NCBI GenBank assembly: GCA_012295275.1
Contig: CM022670.1
Coordinates: forward strand, 20,132,698-20,196,697
Direction of reading: 5' to 3'
DNA from: Chrysomallon squamiferum
Lineage: Eukaryota > Mollusca > Gastropoda > Neomphalida > Peltospiridae
Length of the DNA: 64,000 nt
The number at the start of each line of letters is the position of its first letter. Positions within the stretch are counted from its first letter, which is position 1. Below are positions 25,812 through 36,699 of this stretch, one piece after another. Under the pieces are notes generated by a model. It was given only the letters and a program-made list of their open reading frames with translations. It searched no databases and was not told the DNA's origin. Made by a program: the position numbers and the translations under genes.

Positions 25812-25900
25812 TTGTTGGCACAGTGATGTAATCAGTCAAATTGAGACTCAAGTGTGCAGTAGATAATGAGTTCAAATCATTGTTCTGACACTAATTATGA
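25812..25900 (+). mobile_element. tRNA-derived SINE remnant (candidate)
   Basis: An A-box-like word TGGCACAGTGAT (25,816-25,827; 10 of 12 positions fit TRGCNNAGYNGG) and a B-box-like word AGTTCAAATCA (25,869-25,879; 9 of 11 fit GGTTCRANTCC) lie about 41 nt apart, the normal internal RNA polymerase III promoter spacing of tRNA genes. The sequence between does not fold into a clean tRNA, so it is more likely the head of an old tRNA-type SINE. Such SINEs are known in cephalopods. No clear tail or target duplication was found. Confidence 0.4.
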
Positions 25901-27020
25901 CATTATGATAGTAAGTTTAACATATTATAACATGTCAGTTCGGTGATTATATCATCAGCTTTATGACAGGTACATAACTCTGTTTCATCTTAATAACACC
26001 CTAGCAGTAACTAATATGTATGACCATTATACCCTTTCTATATAAACCAAGCAGCATGCTACCATGAACTTACGGATGGGCAGGCAACTCTGGCTCCAGA
26101 ACAATGTTTCCATGTGAGACAAACTACACAACAACTTGTTTTTATGGCACTTTATAACTTTCACATTTGTCATTGTGTCTGCCATTTTACCTATCTGTGA
26201 GAGTGAAATATTTAGCAGAATGATACAATGTGTGCTGTCTTTATTTGAAATTTAAATGTTTATATTTTAAAACTTGAACTAGTTCTATAAACACAGCAAT
26301 AACATTCAATTTTCATTTGTGAAACTCCACAGTTTTAATTGTCTTTGACAGACTGAATCTGATGCCAGTAAACAGCATATTATAAAAGTTAGTATTTCTG
26401 TTATGAGTAGTTATTAGTAAGTAACTAACAAAGTAAGTTCTTTTGAGTATTTTGTCTTACAGTTTTATCAGGATAATTCGATCCCTTCGTTTATTGCTGT
26501 GTTGTATTCAGTCATTAACTAACATGTGATATGAAAATATAAAAAGCCATAGTGATTCATCCAAAAAAGTGAAATTCATGTATTGAGTAATAAATATTAA
26601 TAGATTGTTAAACTTCTACTACATTCATTTAATCAGTTATATAAAACAAATTAGTAGCAGTAACTATTGAGTGAATTCATTAAGTAGCTAGTTAAGCAAA
26701 CACTTATAATCATATAGTTCTTCCATGATGATCTGTTAAGGAAACTTGTTTCTGAACTGTATGAATTTCTGAAAAGGAATAGCTACCAAGTACAGTCATT
26801 AACTAGTGCTACAAATGAAAATTGAAATAATTATTAATATTTGATTTTTTTTGTGTTTTGAATAACTTCTGTATGTAAAAGACTATCAGATGGAGTTTGC
26901 TTTTGAGTCTTCTTAATGACTATAAGGAAGTGGTGGTAATGTTCAGTGAACTTAGTTGTTAACATGAATATCTGTTGAATATTCAAAGAACTTCAGAAGC
27001 AATAATAAGATGTTAAAAGC
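25901..27020. other. Unique AT-rich DNA, no gene recognised
   Basis: Mostly non-repetitive sequence with few microsatellites. No open frame over 60 codons and no convincing splice-flanked block are visible. Confidence 0.5.
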
Positions 27021-27440
27021 AATAACCATTGAGCAAATCCAGTTGTCAGGAATATTTCTTGAAGGTGTGTTTCATCTTGCCACAGGCTGTTATCACCGCT
27101 AGTGAAAGTTGGCTGATAGAACTTGTTTATTTGTCTTCAAGTCAGGAAGAGCCTGCAGATAATGGGTTTTTGTGTTTTCTTCCCTCGCCACCATCTTTCA
27201 CCTCTGCTTGTTGATACAGTGCCCATAATTTTCACATTGTTTTGTTGGTACAACATCGCCAATCCATCATCATTCACTACCCCATCTGTTGCCTTCTTGG
27301 CAAATAGTTTTAACAGTTTTTTGAGCCCCATTCCTGGCATTGTTAACCCCAAAACCTATAATGTGGTCTACAATGTTGTTGTAGCATGTAATTTGAAAAT
27401 AGCGCTTTTCTTCAAAAATGTCACTTTCAAGTTTTAACCA
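27020..27440. other. GC-elevated island with overlapping ORFs on both strands
   Basis: About 400 bp is open in several frames: + strand 27123-27437 (104 codons), - strand 27137-27352 (71 codons from a TTG; first ATG at about 27,340), and a further open minus frame running from the right edge to about 27,280. The minus translation includes KATDGVVNDDGLAMLYQQN and GERWWRGKKTQKP. These faintly resemble the C-terminal half of piggyBac-type transposases, but no DDD catalytic residues are present. It is probably a decayed mobile-element fragment or an unidentified unique element. Confidence 0.3.
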
Positions 27441-28000
27441 AATCCATTTATTATTTCTTTTCTTTTTAAGTGTTTTATATATATATATAATTTAATATGT
27501 TAGTTAAAATAGGTATTTTGTATACTTAATGCATACTAAATATTTACTACAATAAAATTCCTAACACAATTCTAGTTAAACATTTTTATTGACAAAACCC
27601 CCAAAAAAACAGCATCAAAAACAAGAAAAAAAGAAAACTGAAACAAAGTTTTTTGTTATGTAATATTGTTGACATATATATACCATTTAATATTCAAATG
27701 TAGAAAATCTTCATTTTTATTTTCAGACAAAACTCTGTTTAATGGTATTTTTAATTTCTTATGTTTTACATATATGTTTGCAATGAAAGTTATTATTGTT
27801 ATTTAAAAAAAAAATTAAATTTGTAAAACAATTAATTTAACTGAACATTTATTAAGGGACATTTATTAAACATATTTACAATAATAACTGATGGTTTTCT
27901 TTCTTTCTAACTTTTCTCACACCAGTGTAAAATCATACAATGATTTTGACATCGAAAAGTGAATGGAAAACAATAAGCTGGATTGCAGACATTTTTCATC

Positions 28001-28140
28001 AATAATATTTATTATAGATTTAATTGAAAAATACGCATATTTAAATATTTATAATAGATTTAATTGAACAATAAACTTATTTAAATAATTACAACAGATG
28101 TAATTTAACAGTAAACTTATTTAAATATTTATAATAAATT
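28001..28140. repeat. 40-bp minisatellite, 3.5 copies
   Basis: The units ttaaatattt-ataatagatt-taattgaaca-ataaacttat repeat in exact 40-bp register (28001, 28041, 28081, partial 28121) with a few substitutions per copy. Confidence 0.9.
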
Positions 28141-28447
28141 ATATTTGATTGGGATTTATAATTCTAAAATTGTTGAATTTTACAACTAGTCCCATGAGAC
28201 ATGTAGTTTGTCACTGAACTTGGGTTTAAATAATATAATACTCAATACCCCTATTATTCTTCTCCTTGATATAACTGTATAGATAGCATCCACCTTTATA
28301 ACTGTATTTCATCATTAATTATGAAAACTATGTGGAAATTAATAATAAAATACTTTTAGTGAATAATAAAACATAAAATAACAGTGTCCATCATATAATC
28401 CTTTTTATATTAGATTAATGAAAAAGAAAAGGAAAACATTTAAAATA

Positions 28448-28532
28448 TTTAAAAAAAAAAATAAACAACAAAAAATAAAATAAAATAAAATAAAGTAGCC
28501 CCCAAAAAAAAGAAAGAAAGAAAGAAAGAAAG
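28448..28532. repeat. A-rich tract with (AAAAT)n and (GAAA)n
   Basis: AAAAT pentamers (about 28,470-28,495), then GAAA tetramers (28,511-28,532). Confidence 0.85.
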
Positions 28533-28945
28533 ACAAAAAGAAAACTGAACAGAAGAAAAAAATAATAACAAAAAATGTTGCACCTGCTTTTCTAATATCC
28601 CTTAAAATGAACTCTAAACAAGATTAACTGTTTTCTTTGATCACCAGGGGTTTGTGTTTATTTTACTAAGAACTTTGTTATTTAAGCATATAAAAACCAA
28701 ACTCATGTTTATTCTGTTTCGTTCAGTGCACCAGTATAAACTGTACATGACTAAATTACCTTAGCTCTTTCTTACAGGTTATCATTTATCACATCACATA
28801 CAGATATACAGAGTAGTTCGAGCATTACTAATGTTGTGTTTAAATCTGTACCAACATGTATCTCTGTTAAAATGATAGAAAGTCACATAAAACCATGCTA
28901 TAACAAGTTGTGTGTGTGTGTGTTTTGTGTGCATGTATGGTTGTA

Positions 28946-29437
28946 GGAAAAAATGGCACCGGAAATAATGGCACTGAGAAAAAATGGCACTCGGAAGAAA
29001 TGACATTGTGCAGATTTGGAAAAAATGGCACCTTATTAAGTTTTCTGTATAGCTGATTTAAAACAAAATACAGTTTATTCATGCAATATTGTTACATACA
29101 TGTAAATTAATATATAGCATCACTCAGCCACTTGTTTTTTGTACTTGTACTTTAATAAAGTACAGTATTATATCAGAGTTTAATATTACACATATACATA
29201 AGCATATGTATACACACACACACACACACACCCTCACACAGGCACACACATATATATTCATACATATGTATCATACATACATAAATGTATACTTACACGT
29301 AGATGCACTAATACATTCATATATACAGACACGTTCATACAGATGTACCTAATTTAAATAAGCATATCACAGTTAAAATGTGCTACAGAATGATATCATT
29401 CAGTCAGTTCAAACATAGCATAAGATACATGTGTGTG

Positions 29438-29492
<55 letters not shown>

Positions 29493-29918
29493 CTTATGTT
29501 TGAATTGACAGAATGATATAATTCTGGAGGATATTTTATCTATGGTATGATTATTTACATTAGGTACATATGTATTAATGTGTCTACATATGAACGTACT
29601 CATTCATCTATATATGTGTGAAAGCATGCATATATGTATGTGAGCTTGTATATATATTTATTTTATGTGTGTGTGCATGTGTGTGTGTGTGTGTATATAT
29701 GTGTATGTATGTATATATTTGTATGTGTGAGTATATGTATGTGTGGATGTAATATGTGTAATATATACATTATTGCATGAATAAACTGTAGTTTCAAAAG
29801 TACTTTTAAGATTTTTTTAAATCAACTATACAGAAAAAATAAATAAGGTGCTATTTTTTCAAATCTGCACAGTGCCATTTCTTCCGGGTGCCCTTTTTTT
29901 CTGAGTGCCATTTTTTCC
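28946..29918. mobile_element. 973-bp foldback element with full-length inverted repeats
   Basis: The element starts with GGAAAAAATGGCAC and ends with its exact reverse complement. Inside, left arm 28,946-29,438 and right arm 29,482-29,918 are imperfect reverse complements along nearly their whole length. Anchors include aatggcac.cggaagaaatg at the outside, gtttattcatgcaata in the middle and tcaaacat...aagat next to the loop. The loop is an (AC)n tract. The outer 90 bp of each arm is a mini-array of the aaaaaatggcac word. There is no transposase; the 87-codon ORF at 29089-29352 is AC-repeat translation. This is the architecture of non-autonomous foldback or long-TIR MITE-like elements. No clean target-site duplication was seen. 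Confidence 0.88.
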
Positions 29919-31320
29919 AAACCTGTTTGTATGCATCTGCATGTGTTTTAATCTCTTTCCCTAGAAGAAAGTCACACAATAAAAATAATGATTATATAAA
30001 TAAATACAGTATAAAATAAAAACAGCAATGATATTAAAATAATAAGAAGAATGTAATTACTACTGCTACTCCTATTAGTCATAACAGTAATAATTCTCAA
30101 TAATAAGAAAAAGTCATTTGAAATCTTAAAATATGGCAAAAAGTTGTGTACAACTATGCTATGGAAACTTGAATGTGAAAAAAACAGCAGCAGCAAAAAA
30201 ACCCAAACAAAATGAACAAAAAAATACAAAGAAAAAAAACAGCAACAGAAGCAAAAATGAAATTCAGATATAAAATAAAATACATGTCCATTAAATTACA
30301 TGTAATGCAATGTAACAAGCTTTAACATAGAAAATAATAAACAAAAGTGAGAAAAGAAAAGATGCAACAACAAAATAAATAATTTAAACAAAAAAAATAT
30401 AATTTTAAAAAGAGGAAAATAACATTTGCTTATGTAAAATGCTGTTAGCTAACATGTCAAAAACTGTTGTTACTCCATGTTTCAGTGACACAGAAGAATT
30501 TTTTTTTTTTAAAAATCAAAGAGAAAGAGAGCAAGAGAAAGAGATAAAGGGAAAGGGAAAGAGTGAAGGAAAAAGACCACCCCTCTCTTTCCCTGTCTCC
30601 CACTCTCTATCTTCATGTCTCCCATATCCTATTTTTAACTGTTCAAAGCTTCAGGTGAATCATTTATTGTAAAGTAAATTTATTGTGCAAGATTTCTTTG
30701 GGGTTTTGGGGTTGCTGTATTTTTCATAAAATGAGAAAAATAATAATGAAATTTTGTACCCAAAATGAGAGGAATGTGCTTGTCATGTATAATTATTCCT
30801 TTTTTAAATGAAAAAAAAAGGGAAGAAAAGGTTTATTATTTGAAGAATGCAGTTGATATCAAGGTTTTAACATTTCACAAGGTAATTAATAGTTTATACT
30901 GAAATTTCTTGCTTGATCATTTTTCATTTTTAAATTCAGCTTCAAAATTAACCAGCCAGTTATTTTAATTTTTAATGGATTTTTATTTAGAAAAATGTAG
31001 TATCCTTCTTGAATGTTCTTATTAAAATTCTTGCAAAGAACTAATGTGGATTTGCAAATCCTACTCAAAAAATACTGAACATTTGAAGCCAAATATATTT
31101 ATAGAATTTTGAAGCTGAATATGTTAATATACTGTCTAACAATTATAAAGATTTTATTAAGAAAAACATGGACTCATTTGTTACTTTTATAAAATGCATA
31201 TATACATATACACACTACAAATACACAGAAAACCAAACATGCATATTAAACTGACATGCAGAATTTCAGTTTCAGATGCAATTTCATAAATCAATTTCTT
31301 TTGAAACAAATTTATTAGGG
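29919..31320. other. A-rich non-coding DNA
   Basis: A/T-rich sequence with AAAC and AAAG low complexity. ORFs at 29972-30229 (-), 30439-30672 (+) and 30886-31092 (-) are compositionally biased, without domains or splice context. Confidence 0.6.
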
Positions 31321-31335
31321 CAAATATTCATTAAA

Positions 31336-31377
31336 GGAAAAATGTATTTGGAAAAATGTATTTGGAAAAATGTATAT
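31336..31377. repeat. 14-bp tandem repeat, 3 copies
   Basis: Three consecutive ggaaaaatgtattt units; the last ends in tat. The near-identity indicates a recent expansion. Confidence 0.9.
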
Positions 31378-31552
31378 CTGTTTCACAGTAGTTAGGTGTT
31401 ATCTGGCCAGATGGTAATGACATATTGCATTTGTAGATTTCAGTTTTATGTGACAATCATCTCTTGTCACATTAATAGTGTGTAATTTGCAAGTATACTG
31501 CATAGTGATAATCCTACATGTTGTGATTCCTTAATTTAAAAAAAATAATTGT

Positions 31553-31770
31553 TTATTCATAAACATGTGTTTGTGTGTGTGTGTGTATATGTGTGTGTGT
31601 ATATGTGTGTGTGTGTGTTTGTGTTTATGTGTATGTGTTTATGTATATGTATTTTTTATAAGTGTTTTATTTGTTTAACAATCGTTTACAAAATAAACAC
31701 ACACACATACATGAAATGACTTACATAGATATGAACAAGTACACACAAACAAACATATTTATGACAAAAT
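31553..31770. repeat. Imperfect inverted repeat, GT array facing AC array
   Basis: A GT-rich left arm (about 31,553-31,683) opposes an AC-rich right arm (about 31,687-31,770). The centre gtgttttatttgtttaac / gtttacaaaataaacac is clearly palindromic. An outer anchor, tcataaacatgtgtttgtg against its near complement, also pairs. Much of the pairing is microsatellite-driven, so evidence for a discrete element is only moderate. Confidence 0.5.
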
Positions 31771-32564
31771 GACAAAGCATTTTACAAGTGATCACACCAA
31801 GCTGCCTAATCAGGTCAACTTTGACTTGAACTACATGTTGAAGTAATTACAACATGAACTGTTCCACACTGAGCTAATTTGTACTACACAATGATATAAT
31901 AGGAACAAATGTGGTATTACATGACAAGTCATGAAATTTGAACACTTAGTATACTTAGTATAATGTAAAACTGTAAATAAACACTATATATAGTATATAT
32001 AATATCAATTCCTTTTATTTATTGGCTCTTTCTTTTCTTTATTTAGTTTGGTTATGTTTAAAGTTATATTTTGTATTTATTAATTTCTTTTTATTATTAT
32101 TTTTTATAATTTTTCTCATTTAAATTTTATTTATTTATTTATTTTATAGAAAAAACCTAAACAAAACAAACTTCAAAAAACAACAACAAAAAAACAAAAA
32201 AAACAAAAATATTTAGTTTTAATCAACTTTTTGTGTTAACCAGTAAAAGTCGAAAACGTTATTTTAAAATAATAATAATAAAAAAATCATTCATACTTGC
32301 AATTGCTTGTTGTTGCTTTTTTTGTTTCTGCCTTGATGTTATTTTTTTTTCCTTTCTGTTATTATAATTGAATTTTTGAACACAACTTTTTCTTCAATTT
32401 GAATTGATATACAAAAATAGATCCAAGCTGTTACACCAGGTCCAGCCCAGATTTTATTGCTCACCAATTTCTTTTTCTTTACCAACAAACTCATTTGATC
32501 GTGGAAGTCTTAAATCCACCAGTTTGTTCTAAATATGATCTTTTACATTACATTATTTTATTAA

Positions 32565-32710
32565 CTTCTCTCACTTATTAATAATAAATAAATAAATTAA
32601 AACTAATAAATAAATAAATTAAAACTGATAAATAAATAAATTAAAACTGATAAATAAATAAATAAATAAATAAATAAAATAATAAAGAAAATTAATTAAT
32701 TAATTAATTA
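32565..32710. repeat. (AAAT)n with recurring taaaactgataaataaat phrase, then (TTAA)n
   Basis: Short tandem units of about 25 bp (aattaaaactgataaataaat), then AAAT tetramers and TTAA units. Confidence 0.85.
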
Positions 32711-33179
32711 AAACAAAATTATTTAGAATAAAAATATTAAAAACATAAAAAATACAGCAAATTAAGTTTATATATACACACATATATATATATATAAACT
32801 TAAAAATACAGTTAATGTTTATTACCCATTGTGATATAATTTCTTAGTCAAGTATTTAATGAGTGAAATCAGTTTAAAGTGTTTGTATAATTATATTTAT
32901 GTAAGAAGTTAATTTTTCAGAAAATTATAGACACTAGTAAAAATTAAAAAATGATCATCCATCACACCCTGCTCATTTTACATGTGTTTAAAGTTAAAAT
33001 AAAAAAATTAGTTTATATTTAAAATGATCAAACCAGAATAAACACATTAATACGAATATAAAATCACCATGTAATATACATTACGTGCAGAGTATTTTAG
33101 TTGTTATCTTTAAACTCCACCACCTTTACCCCCTTTCTTTCATAACTCATGTAAAATATATCTATGACGTTTAATATTC

Positions 33180-33500
33180 CTTAAAATATTGTTATGTCCC
33201 TACTGGATAAAGGGGGATAACAGTTAATGGCTTGCCAGTCTTGACACAAACTGCAAGAAAAACAGGTGAGTAATATTTGTTATTACACATTCAAATGTGG
33301 GTTAGCTGTTATATCTACTACTTTGTGTTGATAATACATGACAGGATTAACCCCAGCACAACATTGTGATGTCAGTGGTTTTGCTTAATAAAAAACCCCA
33401 CTGATTTTAATCTGGCAGCTAAATGTTTCGCAGGCCCTCACTTGTACAATGTGCCAGTGATATTCATTACTAGGGAGTATATCATTATATATTAATGAGG
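33180..33500. other. GC-elevated island with a consensus 5' splice site
   Basis: A repeat-free island. At 33,265/33,266 the + strand has acag|GTGAGT, a near-perfect donor. An upstream AG at 33,211-33,212 would define a 53-nt exon with one open frame, but its pyrimidine tract is poor. It could instead be a non-coding first exon. Homeodomain-like words (gatattcattac, atatattaatgagg) lie downstream. Confidence 0.28.
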
Positions 33501-33672
33501 AAAGGGTATGAGATTTGCCTTTTTATACCTTTTTCTGTAGCCAGATAAGTAAGGGAAAATGTGTTTTAGTCATCTGGATCTTTCCATTACTTAATAAAGA
33601 AGTGAAGATATATATTTCTTTTGTTATGATTTCCATATACCAGATTAACTGGGATTTGCTGAATACTGTTTA

Positions 33673-33674
33673 TT

Positions 33675-33706
<32 letters not shown>

Positions 33707-33710
33707 TTGT
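33673..33710. repeat. (ATTT)n microsatellite
   Basis: A TTTA tetramer run of about 38 nt. It encodes the low-complexity middle of the surrounding + ORF (33515-33784). Confidence 0.9.
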
Positions 33711-33799
33711 TATTGTTTTATCAAAGTTTATTCTGTAGGACAGATTATTTGTTCTTACTAAAGGGACATAACTGCTATATTTGATGTTGTCATAGATTT

Positions 33800-35120
33800 T
33801 ATCTTCTTTAGTGAATATGATAAATTTTATCCAATTCCTGCCTGGTCTCTTGAATTGTAATATTAAACATATTGGATTTACTTTTAGTGAATATTTTACA
33901 AGAAAAGAAATTAACAAAGGTATAAGAAATAAGTTTTAAATAACTTATTTTGTATTTTATTCTTTATTCGAATTCTGGTTACCTTTTTTTCTTTCAAATT
34001 TTATAATTTTCTCTTCCTTTCATTCACGCATTTTCTTTCTCTTGTTTTTCCTCTCTTTCTTTCCTGTTAATGCTTTTTCATTTGAAATATGTCCCATTTA
34101 TTCTCTTTCTACAATTTTTTTTTTCTGCAGTTTGTTTCTCATTCAGTCTTCTAACACTCCCTTCTTTTCTTATAGATCTCTTTGTCTTGTTTTCTCATAT
34201 CTCCTCTCTTCTTCTCATTTCACAATCGCCTTGACTTTCATTTCTCCCCCTTGATTTTTTCTCTCTCTCTTTCTAACCTGATAACATCAAAACCTTTCCA
34301 TTTGAAATATTTTTATAGTTGAAACCTGAGAATTCATGAAGGTTATCCCGTTCTTTTTTCATTTCTTTTTCTAAAACTAACAACAACTCTTTTCTTTCTT
34401 TTTTTATGAATTTTTTTTTTCTTAATGGAAAGTCAGAGATAGTCCATTCATACTAACAAAGATAAGATGTCCACCTGTATGATATTAATTTTTTATCTGT
34501 GATAGATTGGTTCATCAGAACATTTTACACCAAAGAAAACAAGTTATGCCTGAATTAACATTAGTACAATCTAAAAGCCATCAAAAAACAAATCATCACA
34601 GTGCTTTATCAGACATATTAAATATTTTAATTTCTGATGTTGATTATAAAAATAATATATTAATAATTATAAAAAGTAAAAAATTAATTACTGCATTATT
34701 CATAAAAGGAATTAATAAATATTTCTTTAGCAAAATAATTTTTTTTCAAAAATATTTTTTTATATATTGATGTTTTGAGAATGAAACCTCCAAGCATTTG
34801 TCCATGGATTATTTATCCATTTAGCAAGAAAATCTATCTTATATTTACATTCCCACAGAGTGGAAAGCAAATACCTTTATCTTTGATTAACCCAGTCATG
34901 GTTATGGCTGGAACTGAAAAAAATCTAAAAGGAAGATTGGCATGTCTATAAGTGGAAAGCTACTTTCAATCCCCATATGTTTGTAGTTGATGAATTAAAA
35001 TAAAAATGTTGCCTTGTAAATACACAAAGTTGCAGCAATATGAACAAATTTCATAATTTTAATATTTTTGCCACCAGTCACATAATGTGAATGATATATG
35101 AAGATGGGCCAGTTGGTTGT
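33800..35120. other. Pyrimidine-rich then AT-rich DNA
   Basis: TTTC/TCTT-rich sequence at 33,960-34,420 gives the 70-codon + ORF (34042-34254). The 87-codon + ORF at 34507-34770 starts with a fairly normal composition but ends in Ile/Phe/Lys-rich translation of AT sequence. No gene is supported. Confidence 0.5.
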
Positions 35121-35129
35121 CATGGTTTA

Positions 35130-36095
35130 AGCATTCTTGCTGTCAGTCACGATACTTGCTGACATGACATCAGTGCTAATCAGATGTCACAATTGAAAAA
35201 TTCTTGTTGTTACATTTATAATCACTATAGCAGTGACAAATCAAATAATCATTACAGATGCCCTCATTTAAGCATTATTGTTAGTGACATCTAATAATAA
35301 TGAGATATCATTATTTAAACATTTCTGACATCCATTACTGTAACAGTGACATCAAGTAATGGCAATCGTATCACACTTTAAGAATTCTTCATAGCTTTCA
35401 CATATTTGCTATAGGTGTTAGATAATTTAGTAATAGTAATTATATGGTCACTTTTACAGTGACATCAAGTAATGAAAATAACCACTACTATAGACTCATA
35501 ACAAGTTGTAATTACTTGTCAAAAGTTGTGTTCTTGCTGTCGTTTATATATCAGTATGTGCAACGTATCAGTTAATGTAAATTACATAGTAACTATTATA
35601 ATAACTCATCAAATAAAATAAATACATTGTAACTTGTGTTACTGCTGTCATATAATGTAATTGTAGATGTAACATTTCAAGTAATGGTAATTACACATCA
35701 TTTGTGTTGTTGCTGTCATATATGTAAATGTTGGTCACATATCTAATAATGATAATTACATGTTACAGTTTGTGTTGTTGCTGTAATCTATGTAATTGTG
35801 GGTGAGACATATTAAGTAATGATAATTACAAACAGTGTTGTTGCTGTCATGTATGTATAACTGTTGGTGTGATGTATCAAGTAATGATTAATTACATGTC
35901 ACTGATTATATTGTTGCTGTCATGTGTGTAATTGTAGATGTGACATATTTTAAGTAATGATCACATATCACAATTTGTGTTGTTGCTGTCATGTATATAT
36001 TTGTATGTATGACATATCAAATAAGTACATGTCACAATTTGTATTTTTTCTGTTACGTATGTGACTCTAGAGATGACATATCAAGTAATCAGCTC
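35130..36095. repeat. Degenerate satellite, about 15 units of about 65 bp, with internal palindrome
   Basis: The marker gtgacatatcaagtaatgat, or variants of it, recurs about 15 times at 60-75 bp spacing, alternating with gtgttgttgctgtcatgtat. Units are best preserved at 35,640-36,080 and decay leftward. Where intact, each unit carries GTGACAT ... ATGTCAC arms around a TAATGATAATTA homeodomain-like core. No ORF spans it. It ends about 400 bp before the 36.5 kb exon candidate. Confidence 0.85.
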
Positions 36096-36500
36096 ACAAT
36101 TTTATGCAGTTTTATTATCATTCATTTAATCAAGATAATAGTGAGAAGATGAAATACTCCTATCAGGCATCACTGTTTAAGTATTCAAAACCTATTGCAG
36201 CTATAAATATAATAGACTTAAATCTTATTAAACTCTATTATCTTTGTAAAATATTATAAAAATGCAGAAATTTAGTGCAACAGAGGGACAGCATGTTCAC
36301 ATTCATTATTATGAATTAATCTTTAAATAATTATTACACTAAATGTTTAAAATTGGCAGCTTTAATATTTTACCTGGACTGTTAACTATGATATAAAATC
36401 TGCACACATGTAACAACTGTTGTATAGAACCCATATTGAAGAATATGATGAAATACTGTTATTATTGTTATTATTAATTTTATTTAATTTTTTTTTTAAG

Positions 36501-36640
36501 ACATGATGGCTGACTGAACTGGATGAGAAGAAAGAGTGAATGCTTTGACAGGAAGTGAGCACTGTACGTGCTGTCTTGTCATGGAGGAGATTATAGAGAA
36601 AAAGCGATCCATGTCGCCTGATCCAGCCACAGACTTGGAG
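36501..36640 (+). CDS. Candidate exon with translation start; protein unknown
   Basis: A T10 tract ending in AAG (AG at 36,499-36,500) makes a strong 3' splice site. The 140-nt block ends at GAG|GTAGGT (GT at 36,641), a good donor. The exon is clearly GC-richer than its flanks. After an in-frame TGA, the first ATG in that frame is at 36,581 (cttgtcATGG, G at +4). It opens exactly 20 codons, MEEIIEKKRSMSPDPATDLE, leaving phase 0. The upstream part (36,501-36,580) would be 5' UTR with three tiny uORFs (ATGs at 36,503/36,506, 36,522 and 36,538). The peptide is charged and unstructured-looking, typical of the N-terminus of a nuclear regulator; I cannot name the family. The 67-codon minus-strand ORF here is its shadow. 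Proof needs RNA evidence. Confidence 0.5.
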
Positions 36641-36699
36641 GTAGGTGCCACGGACATTTCACACATCATTCTGCTGTTACGTGTAAATCTACATTTCAC

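Noticed and set aside
29089-29352. His/Thr-rich 87-codon ORF inside the foldback element
   Set aside because: AC/ATAC repeat translation; no transposase motif.
33213-33265. 53-nt internal exon before GTGAGT
   Set aside because: The donor is excellent but the acceptor lacks a pyrimidine tract; kept only as a note within the island.
36496-36699. 67-codon minus-strand ORF
   Set aside because: Antisense shadow of the + strand exon candidate; no splice signals on that strand.
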